64,000 nucleotides of DNA from CADEED01 sp035286365 (GTDB taxonomy: Bacteria > Pseudomonadota > Gammaproteobacteria > Steroidobacterales > Steroidobacteraceae): contig DATHJZ010000069.1 of assembly GCA_035286365.1 (NCBI GenBank), positions 14,729 through 78,728 of the forward strand. Direction: 5' to 3'. Made by a program: the position numbers and the translations under genes. The notes beneath the pieces were generated by a model. That model saw only the letters and a list, made by a program, of their open reading frames with translations. It was not told the origin of the DNA and did no database searches. Numbering within the stretch: position 1 is the stretch's first letter; every line of letters starts with the position of its first letter. Shown in pieces: positions 53,045 to 61,913 of the stretch.

Positions 53045-54153
53045 TTCTCTTCCAGCAGGTGAAACGGCAGGACCATGGTGACGATCGCGCCGCCCCTCGG
53101 ATCGTCCCCGGCCTTGAGCGTTGACGTCTCGCCGTAGAGTTGCTTGAGACGCGCGCGGGTATTCGCGAGGCCGAGTTTGAGGCCCCCTGCGCCCGGCTGG
53201 CTGAACCCAGGTCCGTCGTCGCGCACCATTACGTGCAATTCGTCCCCCATGCGCGCGGCGCGGATCTCGATGACGCCCGGTGTCGCGCGCTGCCCGACGC
53301 CGTGGTGAATCGCGTTCTCCACGATGGGCTGCAGGCCCATGTGCGGCACCGCCGCGTCCAGCAGATCCGGCTCGACATCGATGTCCACGCGCAGCCGATC
53401 GGAGAAGCGCAGCTGCTCGATGGATAGATAGAGATTGAGGTATTCGAGTTCACGCGCGAGCGTTACCTCCTGCGCGTCCATGTCGGCGAGCACTGCGCGC
53501 AGCAGGTCGCTGAAGCGCGCCAGGGTTTCTTCGGCCTGCTGGCCTTTCTGCTGGCGCACCAGCACGACGATCGCGTTCAAGGTGTTGAACAGGAAATGCG
53601 GCTGCAATTGCGCCTTCAGCGCGCCCAACCGCGCCTGCGCGACCTGTGTTTCGAGCTGCGACGCACGCAGATCCGAGCGCAGCACCGCCTGTGCGCGCTC
53701 CTGGAAAAGCGAGTAGTTCCGAATGGCGGACTGGATGCTCAGCACCACCCAGTACGCCAGGATCCCGGTGTGAAAGCCGAAGATGGACAGCAGCGTCACC
53801 TCGCTGCGCAGATTGATCGCGGGCTCGATGGGCCAGAACTCGTTCCAGGTCAGGTGAAACGTCGCCTCGAGCGCGATCCGCGAAACCGTCCAGCAAATGC
53901 TCAAGCCCAGGTGCAGCCCGAGCAGCCGCGCGAGGTGCTGACGTTCGAGGGGCCAGCGGCGCCCTGCCCAGACGACCAGCGGCGTCAACAACGCCGAGAT
54001 GTAGATGTTCGCGAACCAGTAGCGAAAGTCGGCCCAGGGATTCGGATCGTCCCAGTAGAAGCGGCGCGTGACGTTCTGCGCGAAATAGATCGCCCCCACC
54101 AGGGTCCAGGCGAGGAAGTAGAAGGCCCACGGCCTGATCTTGCGCAGGTTCAT
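53041..54153 (-). CDS. LytS/AlgZ-type membrane sensor histidine kinase
   Basis: 370 residues. Four membrane helices in ~10-145 form the sensor. The His_kinase domain has phospho-acceptor His186 in LKAQLQPHFLFNTLNAI, and the ATPase motifs VPHMGLQPIVENAIHHG and VRDDGPGF and GLGLANTRARLKQLYG-like (LKLGLANTRARLKQLYGE). It phosphorylates the overlapping LytTR regulator. Signal unknown. Confidence 0.94.
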   Translation of the reverse strand: MNLRKIRPWAFYFLAWTLVGAIYFAQNVTRRFYWDDPNPWADFRYWFANIYISALLTPLVVWAGRRWPLERQHLARLLGLHLGLSICWTVSRIALEATFHLTWNEFWPIEPAINLRSEVTLLSIFGFHTGILAYWVVLSIQSAIRNYSLFQERAQAVLRSDLRASQLETQVAQARLGALKAQLQPHFLFNTLNAIVVLVRQQKGQQAEETLARFSDLLRAVLADMDAQEVTLARELEYLNLYLSIEQLRFSDRLRVDIDVEPDLLDAAVPHMGLQPIVENAIHHGVGQRATPGVIEIRAARMGDELHVMVRDDGPGFSQPGAGGLKLGLANTRARLKQLYGETSTLKAGDDPRGGAIVTMVLPFHLLEEK

Positions 54154-54175
54154 GACAGGCCCGGGAGCTTAACCC

Positions 54176-54676
54176 TCAAGCACGCGGGTCGCTGAACACG
54201 AAGTCGCGCGCTTCCTGCGTCTTGTGACAGGCGTCGAAACAGGCGGCCTTTGCCTGGGCCGGTGCGATGCCGACAGCGGTATCGTGCGCGCTGAAAATGT
54301 TGAAGTACCAGCCGCCGGTATCGGCATGGTGTTTGCTGTCCTTGCGCATCACCGCGACGTGGCCGAGCTCGCCCGCCTGCCAGATCCCATTCTCGCCGAG
54401 GGTCGCGTGCACCCGCTCATCGACGATTACTGCACCGTCGCGGAATTTTCCCCAGCTGGCGAGCGCGCGGTCGTTGGCGAAGTGGTGGCGAAAGCCGCCC
54501 TGCCGCTCGTAGTTAGGGCTGGTCGGGCCGACCAGCTTGAACTTGACGGCCGGCCACTGCCGGTAGCCCTCGGGGTAGCAGACGGCGTCGGGCGAGCTGG
54601 CCGGCGCGCTGCCACCTAACAGGCCGACGAGCGCCAGTGCGGTGACTCGGGCGGACATTCGGATTGTCATGGACAT
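54176..54676 (-). CDS. Cytochrome P460-family protein
   Basis: 166 residues. Signal peptide (VTALALVGLLGGSAPA). The heme-binding CxxCH is CFDACHKTQEARDFVFSD at the C-terminus, as in cytochrome P460 and cytochrome c'-beta. Earlier conserved parts: YPEGYRQWPAVKFKLVGPTSPNYE, FANDRALASW, DGAVIVDERV, AVMRKDSKHH and GGWYFNIFSA. P460 enzymes oxidise hydroxylamine; relatives only bind NO or CO, and the cross-linking Lys cannot be assigned with certainty. Downstream of the LytS gene's promoter side; 97 bp after midA. Confidence 0.88.
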   Translation of the reverse strand: MSMTIRMSARVTALALVGLLGGSAPASSPDAVCYPEGYRQWPAVKFKLVGPTSPNYERQGGFRHHFANDRALASWGKFRDGAVIVDERVHATLGENGIWQAGELGHVAVMRKDSKHHADTGGWYFNIFSAHDTAVGIAPAQAKAACFDACHKTQEARDFVFSDPRA

Positions 54677-54773
54677 CAAATAGCGCAAGCGGGCGTCTGC
54701 CGGAAAGGTTGTTTGACGAACCGGCCAAAATTGGTGACGAACGGGCGGAACTTTTTGGTACTGAACCGACCCG

Positions 54774-55985
54774 TCAGAGGGTGAGCGACTGCGTGCTGAA
54801 TCCGGCGAGCGGCGATTCATAGTCGCGCGCGAGCGCGATCACCTTGAACGCCTCGCCCATTTCCCCGGGCAACAGCAGCTTGCGCGCCTCACCGGCGAGA
54901 AGCGTCTGCGCCTTGAGATCGTGCGCGACCGCTTGCATGCCGGTAGTTAGAATGGATTCGATGCCCGCGCCGATCAGGAACGCCGCCTGGGTCGCGAAAC
55001 CCCGCACTGCAAGCCGGGCGCTGTCGGCGGCCTCGGCCACGCGCGTGAAATCGACCCAGGCGGTGATGTCCTGCAGACCCACGTTGATGAACGGATCGTC
55101 GTGGGCGCGGTGGCGAAAGTGGCAGCGCAACGTGCCGGTGCTGCGCTCGGGATGGTAGAGCTGCGCGCGCGGCAGGCCGTAGTCGATCAGCAGCGCCACG
55201 CCTTCCTCGAGGTGCTCCGCGAGACTTGCGATCCACGGCTGAAACGAAAGGCAGACCTCTGAAACATATCCTTCCGGCAGTGGCGCGGGCAGTGCCTCGA
55301 CGATGTCCGCCACGGCATGCATGAGCTCGGGCGTGGGCGAGGTTTCGCGCCAGGCGAATTCATCGCCTTCGAGGGCGACGCCGAGCGCATGCACGGCGAT
55401 GCCACCGGGCTGGGCGCGCAGCACGAAGCGTTCGACCGGCATGGCGTCGAGCACTTCGTTGGCAAGCACCACGCCGCGGATCGGCGGTTCCGGCCAGTGA
55501 TCTAACCACTGCACACGGCGCGCGAGCACAGGCGGCAGCTGCGCGATTCGCGCGCGTTGCCGCTCGACGAGGTCTGCGCTCACTTCGAGAATGAGATAGC
55601 GAGCCGGCAGGCACTCGAGGGCCGCGAGTTCCGTGAGAATATCCGCCGCCATACGGCCCGACCCCGCGCCGACTTCGAGGACGTCGCCGCCGGTGTCGCG
55701 CAGGATGTCGGCGGTCTGCCGGGCGAGGCAGCGGGAGAACAAGCTCGAGACTTCCGGCGCGGTGACGAAATCGCCGCCACCGCCGATCTTGGTGGCGCCC
55801 GCGCTGTAGTAGCCGAGCCCGGGCGCATACAGGGCGAGCCGCATGAAAGCGTCGAAGCCGATGACCCCGCCGTGTTCGGCGATGAACGCGCGGATATGCG
55901 CGGCCACACGCTCGGAATGCGCTCGTTCAGCGTCGTCGAGTGGTGGCAGGGTTGTGACGGACGCGGCAGAAGTCATAGAGTGCAT
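54774..55985 (-). CDS. MidA/NDUFAF7-family SAM-dependent methyltransferase
   Basis: 403 residues (or 400 from ATG 55976). It matches the DUF185 family whose mitochondrial member NDUFAF7/MidA methylates an arginine of a complex I subunit: FDAFMRLALYAPGLGYYSAG, GDFVTAPEVSSLFSRCLA, the SAM-binding DVLEVGAGSGRMAADIL, YLILEVSADLVERQR, LANEVLDAMPVERF and LLIDYGLPR. The bacterial target is not settled. Divergent from the pteridine reductase gene with start codons only a few bases apart. Confidence 0.92.
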   Translation of the reverse strand: MHSMTSAASVTTLPPLDDAERAHSERVAAHIRAFIAEHGGVIGFDAFMRLALYAPGLGYYSAGATKIGGGGDFVTAPEVSSLFSRCLARQTADILRDTGGDVLEVGAGSGRMAADILTELAALECLPARYLILEVSADLVERQRARIAQLPPVLARRVQWLDHWPEPPIRGVVLANEVLDAMPVERFVLRAQPGGIAVHALGVALEGDEFAWRETSPTPELMHAVADIVEALPAPLPEGYVSEVCLSFQPWIASLAEHLEEGVALLIDYGLPRAQLYHPERSTGTLRCHFRHRAHDDPFINVGLQDITAWVDFTRVAEAADSARLAVRGFATQAAFLIGAGIESILTTGMQAVAHDLKAQTLLAGEARKLLLPGEMGEAFKVIALARDYESPLAGFSTQSLTL

Positions 55986-55987
55986 TG

Positions 55988-56743
55988 ATGCAGAACAAGG
56001 ACGGAAGTCTAGCGGGCAGGACGGTGCTGATCACGGGCGCTGCGCGTCGCGTCGGCGCTGCCATCGTTCGCGCCATGCACGGCGCCGGTGCAAATCTCGT
56101 GGTGCACTACCGCAAGTCGGCGAACGAGGCCGCGCAGCTCGCGGATGAGCTCAATGCGAAGCGCGGCAAGTCCGTCGTCACGATGCAGGCCGATCTGCTC
56201 GACATTGCAAAGTTGCCATCGCTGGTGGAGTTCGCGGTGCGCACCTTCGGCGGGTTGGACGTACTCGTCAACAATGCCTCCTCGTTCTACCCCACGCCCG
56301 TCGGTGAGATCACGCCCGCGGCCTGGGACGATCTCATGGGCAGCAATCTCAAGGTGCCGCTGTTTCTATCGCAGGCCGCGGCGCCGGCGCTGCGCAAATC
56401 GAGCGGGCTGATCGTAAACATCGTGGATATCCACTCGTTGCGCCCGCTGCGCAATTACACCGTGTACTGCGCGGCGAAAGCGGGCCTGCACATGCTCACG
56501 CGTTCGCTCGCCAAGGAGCTCGGCCCCGAGGTACGCGTGAACGGGATTTCGCCGGGACCGGTGTTGTGGGCGGAAGGCCAGGCCGACGAAACCGCGCGGA
56601 AGAAGGTCGTCGACAGCACCATCCTCAAGCGCATGGGCACGCCGCAGGACATTGCGCGCACCGCGCTGTTCTTCGCGGCATCGGCGCCTTTCATCACCGG
56701 GCAGATTCTCGCGGTCGACGGCGGCCGCAGCGTGGCGTGGTGA
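55988..56743 (+). CDS. Pteridine reductase (short-chain dehydrogenase)
   Basis: 251 residues from ATG 55988. SDR fold: TVLITGAARRVGAAIVRAMH (cofactor loop with Arg-Arg, as in NADPH-dependent pteridine reductases FolM/PTR1), LVNNASSFYPTPVGEI, and the YCAAKAGL Tyr-Lys pair with the catalytic position before it occupied by Asp-Ile-His (VDIHSLRP), typical of PTR1-like enzymes. GISPGPVLWAE also fits. It reduces dihydro-biopterin/-folate; the adjacent folK and folB support a folate role. Confidence 0.9.
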   Translation: MQNKDGSLAGRTVLITGAARRVGAAIVRAMHGAGANLVVHYRKSANEAAQLADELNAKRGKSVVTMQADLLDIAKLPSLVEFAVRTFGGLDVLVNNASSFYPTPVGEITPAAWDDLMGSNLKVPLFLSQAAAPALRKSSGLIVNIVDIHSLRPLRNYTVYCAAKAGLHMLTRSLAKELGPEVRVNGISPGPVLWAEGQADETARKKVVDSTILKRMGTPQDIARTALFFAASAPFITGQILAVDGGRSVAW

Positions 56744-56750
56744 GAGAAGA

Positions 56751-56839
56751 AGTGGTGCCGGGAAGGGGTTTCCGGCGTTGAGTCAACCTGCGCGCAAGCG
56801 CGGAGTTTGAATCAACCCCGGAAACCCCTTCCCGGCACC
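56751..56839. repeat. Inverted pair of the dispersed repeat between pteridine reductase and folK
   Basis: Copy 2 of the 26-bp repeat (56751-56776, identical to 5494-5519) and an inverted copy of its 22-bp core (56818-56839) form a perfect 22-bp stem with a 42-base loop at the meeting point of two convergent genes. It may stop transcription from both sides although no T-run is present. The inverted copy lies inside folK and encodes its last residues. Confidence 0.85.
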
Positions 56840-57324
56840 GCTTCGATCTCGACCGGCGTCATCTCATGGCCGCCCCGATCGAACTCGCCCCACAATTCGG
56901 CCATCGTCTGGTTGGCGAGCGGATGCCGCACGTGCGGTGCGATTTCCGCCATCGGCCCTAACATGAATGGACGCTTGAGCAGATCCGGCCGCGGCACGGT
57001 GTATGCCGAAGTCTTCTCGATCAGGTCGCCGTACAGCAGGATGTCCAGATCCATCGTGCGCGACGCCCACTTCGGCGCGTTGCGCGGCCGGCCGCAGGCG
57101 TGTTCCATGTCGTGCAGCCGTGCCAGTACGGCATCGAGCGATTCGTCGGTGGTGAACCCGACTACCAGATTGATGAAATCCGGACCTTCGAATCCCACCG
57201 CCGCGTTTCGATATGCGCGCGAGAAACGCGCGTCGGGCCACAGGCGTGCGATCTCGGCGCAGGCGCGCGCGAGATTCTTTTCCGGCTCGACGTTGCTGCC
57301 GGCCGCCACATAGACGGCGGTCAT
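56812..57324 (-). CDS. folK: 2-amino-4-hydroxy-6-hydroxymethyldihydropteridine pyrophosphokinase
   Basis: 170 residues from ATG 57324, overlapping the folB stop by ATGA. It transfers pyrophosphate from ATP to the pterin in folate synthesis. Motifs: VYVAAGSNVEPEKNL, FINLVVGF, CGRPRNAPKWASRTMDLDILLYGD (catalytic loop and metal-binding Asp pair) and VPRPDLLKRPFMLGPMAEIAP. The C-terminal AVPGRGFRG is encoded by the dispersed repeat that continues beyond the gene. Confidence 0.95.
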   Translation of the reverse strand: MTAVYVAAGSNVEPEKNLARACAEIARLWPDARFSRAYRNAAVGFEGPDFINLVVGFTTDESLDAVLARLHDMEHACGRPRNAPKWASRTMDLDILLYGDLIEKTSAYTVPRPDLLKRPFMLGPMAEIAPHVRHPLANQTMAELWGEFDRGGHEMTPVEIEAVPGRGFRG

Positions 57325-57761
57325 TTCGCTGCCAGGTCGGCGCCCGTGCGCAGCACCGCCACGCCCACGTCCTTCGAACCGCGGATCGCGCCCGGCTTGT
57401 TCACCGACAGCCGCACCCATTCCACCGCGAATTCCTCGAGGATCATCAACGCAGCGCGATGCGCCAGCGTTTCCACCAGCTTGAATTCCGAGCCGCTGAC
57501 GAACGCGATGAGCCGCTTGGCGACCTTCTTGTAATCGAGCGTATCGGCGACGTCATCCGACAGCGCGGCGCGCGCACAATCCACCGGCATTTCGACGTCG
57601 ACCACGATCGTCTGCTTCGTGCGCCGTTCCCACTCGATGAAGCCGATGATGCACTCCACCTCGAGACCATGCAGAAAGATCCGGTCGCCCTTGTCCGGCG
57701 TCGACGCCGAACTCGGTATCGTCACTGTCTTGGGGCCGCTGCTCACCTTGCTTCTGGCCAT
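57321..57761 (-). CDS. folB: Dihydroneopterin aldolase
   Basis: 146 residues. The aldolase domain begins at ~27: DRIFLHGLEVECIIGFIEWERRTKQTIVVDVEM, then DTLDYKKVAKRLIAFV, FKLVETLAHRAALMIL (catalytic Glu-Thr region) and VNKPGAIRGSKDVGV. It converts dihydroneopterin to 6-hydroxymethyl-dihydropterin, the substrate of FolK, whose gene overlaps by ATGA. An N-terminal ~25-residue Ser/Thr/Pro-rich extension is unusual; no internal ATG is available to remove it. Confidence 0.94.
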   Translation of the reverse strand: MARSKVSSGPKTVTIPSSASTPDKGDRIFLHGLEVECIIGFIEWERRTKQTIVVDVEMPVDCARAALSDDVADTLDYKKVAKRLIAFVSGSEFKLVETLAHRAALMILEEFAVEWVRLSVNKPGAIRGSKDVGVAVLRTGADLAAK

Positions 57762-57779
57762 GCGTCGAAGGATTCCATG

Positions 57780-58802
57780 CTAACTATTGAGTTCCGAAAG
57801 CGGCCAGGTGGCGCGCGCGCGGATCGCCGGTGATTCGTGATAGCCCGCCTTGAGGCGCGCCAAGCCGGCGACCGCGATCATGGCGGCATTGTCGGTGCAA
57901 AACTCGATGCGCGGGTAAAAGACTTTCGCGCCCTGGCGCGACACCGCCCCCGCCAACCGTTCGCGCAAGCTGCGGTTCGCGCCCACGCCGCCCGCCACCA
58001 CCAGCGCGTCGTAGCCGGTTTGCTCGAGCGCCCGCAGTGTCTTGACCGTCAGCGTTTCGACGATGGCCTCCTCCACGCCGGCCGCGATGTCCGCGCGCGT
58101 CGGCGCATCGAGCGTGCCATTGCGCTGGTTCTCCTTCACGGCCAGCGACACCGCCGTCTTCAACCCTGAAAAGCTGAACTCGAGTCCGGGCCGATCGAGC
58201 ATGGGGCGCGGGAATTCGAAGCGCCAGGCATTGCCGACCGTTGCCAGCTTCGCGAGCTCCGGCCCGCCGGGATACGGCAGACCTAACAACTTCGCGGACT
58301 TGTCGAACGCCTCGCCTGCCGCATCGTCGCGCGTTTCGCCGAGCACGGTGTAGTGACCGGCCCGTTCGACATCGATGAGCATGGTGTGCCCGCCCGACAC
58401 GAGCAGCGCCAGGTGCGGAAACGGCGGCGGTTCGGCCTCGAGCAGCGGCGCGAGCAGATGTCCCTCGAGGTGATGGACCGCGACCGCCGGCACGTTCCAG
58501 GCATAGGCGAGCGAACGGCCAAGTGCTGCGCCGGTCAGCAATGCGCCGATCAGCCCGGGACCTGCGGTGTAGGCCACGCCGTCGATCTGTTCTTTCGAGG
58601 TCCCGGCGTCCGCCAGGGCGGTTTGGACCAAGGGCAGCAGGCGGCGCACGTGGTCGCGCGACGCCAGCTCGGGCACGACACCGCCGTAGATCCGGTGCAG
58701 ATCGACCTGGCTGTGGATCTCGTGCGACAACAGGCCGGCCGCGTCGTCAAAGACGGCCACCGCGGATTCGTCGCAGGAGGATTCGAGGGCCAGGATGCGC
58801 AT
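57780..58802 (-). CDS. tsaD: tRNA threonylcarbamoyladenosine (t6A) transferase TsaD
   Basis: 340 residues from ATG 58802 (MRILALESSCDESAVAV), the standard start. TsaD moves the threonylcarbamoyl group to A37 of ANN-decoding tRNAs with TsaB/TsaE. Kae1/ASKHA motifs: ESSCDES, GPGLIGALLTG, metal-binding HHLEGH, SGGHTML, GEAFDKSAKLLGLPYPGGP and VVAGGVGANRSLR. It ends 18 bp before folB on the same strand, so tsaD-folB-folK may be one transcript. Divergent from rpsU, as in many gammaproteobacteria. Confidence 0.97.
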   Translation of the reverse strand: MRILALESSCDESAVAVFDDAAGLLSHEIHSQVDLHRIYGGVVPELASRDHVRRLLPLVQTALADAGTSKEQIDGVAYTAGPGLIGALLTGAALGRSLAYAWNVPAVAVHHLEGHLLAPLLEAEPPPFPHLALLVSGGHTMLIDVERAGHYTVLGETRDDAAGEAFDKSAKLLGLPYPGGPELAKLATVGNAWRFEFPRPMLDRPGLEFSFSGLKTAVSLAVKENQRNGTLDAPTRADIAAGVEEAIVETLTVKTLRALEQTGYDALVVAGGVGANRSLRERLAGAVSRQGAKVFYPRIEFCTDNAAMIAVAGLARLKAGYHESPAIRARATWPLSELNS

Positions 58803-58928
58803 GTATATAGAGTGAGGCCTCGCGCAACAGCGGGGCTTTGCTTTTTGGGGGCCCATCTATAGAATCGCCACCCCTGCCCCAGGCAGGTTGTGGCAAAACT
58901 CCAAACAGATCAATGGGTTGAGGTTTCG

Positions 58929-59147
58929 ATGCCGAGCGTTCGCGTACGAGAAAACGAATATTTCGATGCCGCCCTGCGCCGATTCAAGCGCGCGTGCGAA
59001 AAAGCGGGCGTGTTGACGGAGCTGCGGCGCCGCGAATTCTACGAGAAGCCCACGCAGGAGCGTAAGCGCAAGAAGGCTGCCGCCGTGAAGCGTCACCTCA
59101 AGCGCAACAGCCCGCGTGAGTACTCGGCGCGTCCGCGCCCAAGCTGA
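58929..59147 (+). CDS. rpsU: 30S ribosomal protein bS21
   Basis: 72 residues from ATG 58929 (GAGG five bases upstream): PSVRVRENEYFDAALRRFKRACEKAGVLTELRRREFYEKPTQERKRKKAAAVKRHLKR, nearly the E. coli sequence. It takes part in initiation on the small subunit. First gene of the conserved rpsU-(yqeY)-dnaG-rpoD macromolecular-synthesis operon. Confidence 0.98.
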   Translation: MPSVRVRENEYFDAALRRFKRACEKAGVLTELRRREFYEKPTQERKRKKAAAVKRHLKRNSPREYSARPRPS

Positions 59148-59159
59148 GCATTTCTTGAG

Positions 59160-59606
59160 ATGACGCTCAAAGAGCGCATCACCGAAGACATGAAGACCGC
59201 GATGCGATCCGGCGAAAAGGACCGTCTCGCGGTCATTCGTCTTTTGCAGGCTGCCATCAAGCAGCGTGAAGTCGACGAGCGCGTCGTGCTCGACGACGCC
59301 CAGGTCACTTCCGTGCTCGAGAAGATGATCAAGCAGCGCAAGGAATCCATCGTCGCCTTCGAAAAGGGCGCGCGCGCGGATCTCGTTGCGAAAGAGACCG
59401 CGGAAATCGTGGTGCTCACGCCCTATCTTCCCGCACAGCTGTCCGAAGCCGATCTGGATGCGCTGATCAGCGATGCCATCGCGTCGACCGGGGCCGCGTC
59501 CATCAAGGACATGGGCAAGGTCATGGGCGTGGTCAAAGCCAAGGCAGCCGGCAAGGCCGACATGGGCGCCGTCGGCGCTCGCATCAAAGCCAAGCTCGGC
59601 GGTTAA
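59160..59606 (+). CDS. yqeY: GatB/YqeY-domain protein
   Basis: 148 residues: LKERITEDMKTAMRSGEKDRLAVIRLLQAAIKQREVDER, the middle YLPAQLSEADLDALI and the end GKVMGVVKAKAAGKADMGAV form the YqeY all-helical domain, similar to the tail of GatB that binds tRNA. Function in free form is not settled. Position between rpsU and dnaG is common in Gammaproteobacteria. Start ATG 59160, 12 bases after rpsU. Confidence 0.95.
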   Translation: MTLKERITEDMKTAMRSGEKDRLAVIRLLQAAIKQREVDERVVLDDAQVTSVLEKMIKQRKESIVAFEKGARADLVAKETAEIVVLTPYLPAQLSEADLDALISDAIASTGAASIKDMGKVMGVVKAKAAGKADMGAVGARIKAKLGG

Positions 59607-59612
59607 GGCCGG

Positions 59613-59807
59613 ATGGGCGGCCGAGGTCTGGCCACCGCTGGCGCGCTGATCCTGATCGCGCTGGTCTGTATCTCCATCTCACGCAAGATTGAAACCGAAC
59701 GCCGTCAGCTCGGGCGTTTCCCGCGCAAGCGCCTGCCGCTCGTGATTGGCGGATCGATCGCAGCGCTGATCCTCTGCATCGTGGTGGCATTGGCGATATT
59801 GCGCTGA
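59613..59807 (+). CDS. Small two-helix membrane protein, unknown
   Basis: 64 residues with two membrane helices (GLATAGALILIALVCISIS and LPLVIGGSIAALILCIVVALAIL) around a basic loop RKIETERRQLGRFPRKR. Six bases after yqeY and 22 before dnaG, so in the operon. Not recognised; AAGG precedes the ATG. Confidence 0.6.
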   Translation: MGGRGLATAGALILIALVCISISRKIETERRQLGRFPRKRLPLVIGGSIAALILCIVVALAILR

Positions 59808-59829
59808 AGTCCGGCGCTAGAATCTTGCG

Positions 59830-61704
59830 ATGGCCGGCCGCATTCCCCAGAGCTTCATCGACGACCTGACCGCGCGCGCGGACATCGTCGAATTGATCGG
59901 CACCCGCGTCGAACTCAAGAAAGCCGGCCGCGAATACCGTGCCTGCTGCCCGTTCCACAACGAGAAAACCCCGTCGTTCTGGGTGAGTCCGGTCAAGCAG
60001 TTCTATCACTGCTTCGGCTGCGGTGCGCACGGCACCGCGCTCGGCTTTCTCATGGAATACGACAAGCTGAGTTTTCCCGAGGCCATCGAAGAGCTCGCGG
60101 GTCGCCTCGGGCTCGACGTGCCGCGGGAAGCGGGAGGCCAACCCGACACCGCCGGCAGCACCGCGCCGCTGTACGACATGAACCTGCGCGTCGCGAAATA
60201 CTTCGCGAGCGTGCTGCCGAACGATGCGCGCGCGCAGGAGTACGCGCGCAAGCGCGGGCTCACGCGTGAAACGATCGAGAAATTCATGATCGGCTTCGCC
60301 ACGAACTCCTGGAACGAAGTGATCAAGCGCTTCGGTGCCAACGAGTCCGACCGCAAGGCGTTGTCCGAGTGCGGCCTGATCATCGAACGCGAGCGCACCG
60401 ACAGCCGCACGCTCGACCGCCACTACGACCGCTTCCGCGACCGGCTGATGTTCCCGATCCGCGATTCGCGCGGACGAGTCCTGGCCTTCGGCGGCCGGAT
60501 CATCGATGCGGGCGAACCAAAGTACCTGAACTCGCCCGAGACCATGCTGTTTCACAAGGGTCGCGAGCTCTACGGCCTCTTTGAAGTGCGCCAGAGCCGC
60601 AGCACCCTGAAGCGCCTGATGGTGGTCGAGGGCTACATGGACGTGGCGCGCCTGCACCAGGCCGGGGTGAACTACGCCGTGGCCACGCTCGGCACCGCAA
60701 CCACCCCCGAACATCTGCGCCGCATCTTCAAACTGGTGAACGAGGTGGTGTTCTGCTTCGACGGCGACAAGGCCGGCCGCGCGGCCGCCTGGCGCGCACT
60801 CGGCAATGCCCTGCCCGAGGCGCGCGACGGCCGGCAGATCCGCTTCCTGTTCCTGCCCGAAGGACATGACCCGGATTCGCTCGTGGGTGAAGAAGGCCGC
60901 GAGGCGTTCGAGAAGCGTCTCGCGCAAGCGTTGCCCCTTTCCGAATATCTGTCGATTTCTCTCGGCGAACAGACGGATCTGAGCCATGCCGACGGTCGCG
61001 CACAGTTCGCGGAACTGGCCCGTCCGCTGGTCGGGAAGGTAGCGCCGGGGGTGTACCGCGATCTGCTGATTGATCGTCTGGCGGAGTCGATCAAGCTTTC
61101 CTCTGCCAGATTGAACCAATTATGGTTCAACGAAGTCACGGATACGGCGGGCAATCACCTGACGGGCGCCGGCCCCATCGCCGAAGCGGGCCTTGCGGGA
61201 ACGGCCCCGGGGCGGCGTGCATCGGCGCGGCCGCGCGATGGCGGCGGCGGCAAAGGGCTGATTACCAAGGCGGTCAGACACCTGGTGCATTTCCCCGCCG
61301 TCGCCACCGGGATTTCCGGGGCGCAATTGACGCAACTCGAGATGAACGACGATCCGGGCGCGCGCTTCCTCTTCGAGCTGATCGATCAGCTGCAACAGGA
61401 GCCGGCGGCCCATACCGCGCAGCTGCTGGAGCGCTGGCGCGACCGGCCCGAAGGGGCCCGGATGCGAGCGTTGGCGAGCGAGGAGCTGGTGGGCATCGAC
61501 GAGGCCGGGGCTGCGCTCGAATTGGCCTCGGTCATCGATACCCTGGCGATGGAACCAACGCTGCGCCGGCATGACGAATTGATGGCGAAACAGGACCTCA
61601 CGGACGACGAACGCACCGAGCTCAAGGAACTCAACGTCGCCATCCACATGTCCAAGAGCCGCGCCGCGCAAAGCGCTTCAGGCGAGGGCTTCGGCGGCCG
61701 TTAA
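59830..61704 (+). CDS. dnaG: DNA primase
   Basis: 624 residues. It makes RNA primers for replication. N-terminal zinc-binding domain (CCPFHNEKTPSF...FYHCFGCGAHG, C-H-C-C ligands at ~41-65), the RNA-polymerase core with LMFPIRDSRGRVLAFGGRII and YLNSPETMLFHKG, the TOPRIM part MVVEGYMDVARLHQAG and CFDGDKAGRAAAWRAL, and a C-terminal helicase-binding domain (~430-610). Length is normal for the family (E. coli 581). Confidence 0.97.
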   Translation: MAGRIPQSFIDDLTARADIVELIGTRVELKKAGREYRACCPFHNEKTPSFWVSPVKQFYHCFGCGAHGTALGFLMEYDKLSFPEAIEELAGRLGLDVPREAGGQPDTAGSTAPLYDMNLRVAKYFASVLPNDARAQEYARKRGLTRETIEKFMIGFATNSWNEVIKRFGANESDRKALSECGLIIERERTDSRTLDRHYDRFRDRLMFPIRDSRGRVLAFGGRIIDAGEPKYLNSPETMLFHKGRELYGLFEVRQSRSTLKRLMVVEGYMDVARLHQAGVNYAVATLGTATTPEHLRRIFKLVNEVVFCFDGDKAGRAAAWRALGNALPEARDGRQIRFLFLPEGHDPDSLVGEEGREAFEKRLAQALPLSEYLSISLGEQTDLSHADGRAQFAELARPLVGKVAPGVYRDLLIDRLAESIKLSSARLNQLWFNEVTDTAGNHLTGAGPIAEAGLAGTAPGRRASARPRDGGGGKGLITKAVRHLVHFPAVATGISGAQLTQLEMNDDPGARFLFELIDQLQQEPAAHTAQLLERWRDRPEGARMRALASEELVGIDEAGAALELASVIDTLAMEPTLRRHDELMAKQDLTDDERTELKELNVAIHMSKSRAAQSASGEGFGGR

Positions 61705-61798
61705 AAGATTTGCGGCCATGACCCTTTTGGCCCGAATTTTGCGTTGATCTTGAAGTCAAACTTGAACGGAAGTCGTTGACCCACGGGCGATTTTCGCT

Positions 61799-61827
61799 TT
61801 GTCAAGCGGTGGGTCTTTGCGTAGAAT
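61799..61827 (+). promoter_or_regulatory. Sigma-70 promoter before rpoD
   Basis: TTGTCA (61799-61804), a 17-base spacer and TAGAAT (61822-61827), the best promoter seen in the window. It lies in the 209-bp dnaG-rpoD gap and would let rpoD be expressed apart from rpsU-dnaG, as known in E. coli. Confidence 0.8.
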
Positions 61828-61913
61828 GCGCCCCCTTTCCCGCAAGCCACCTTGATCACACCGTCGGCAACCCCACGGTGTCTGACCGCAATACGCCCTG
61901 CGTACGGAATCAA

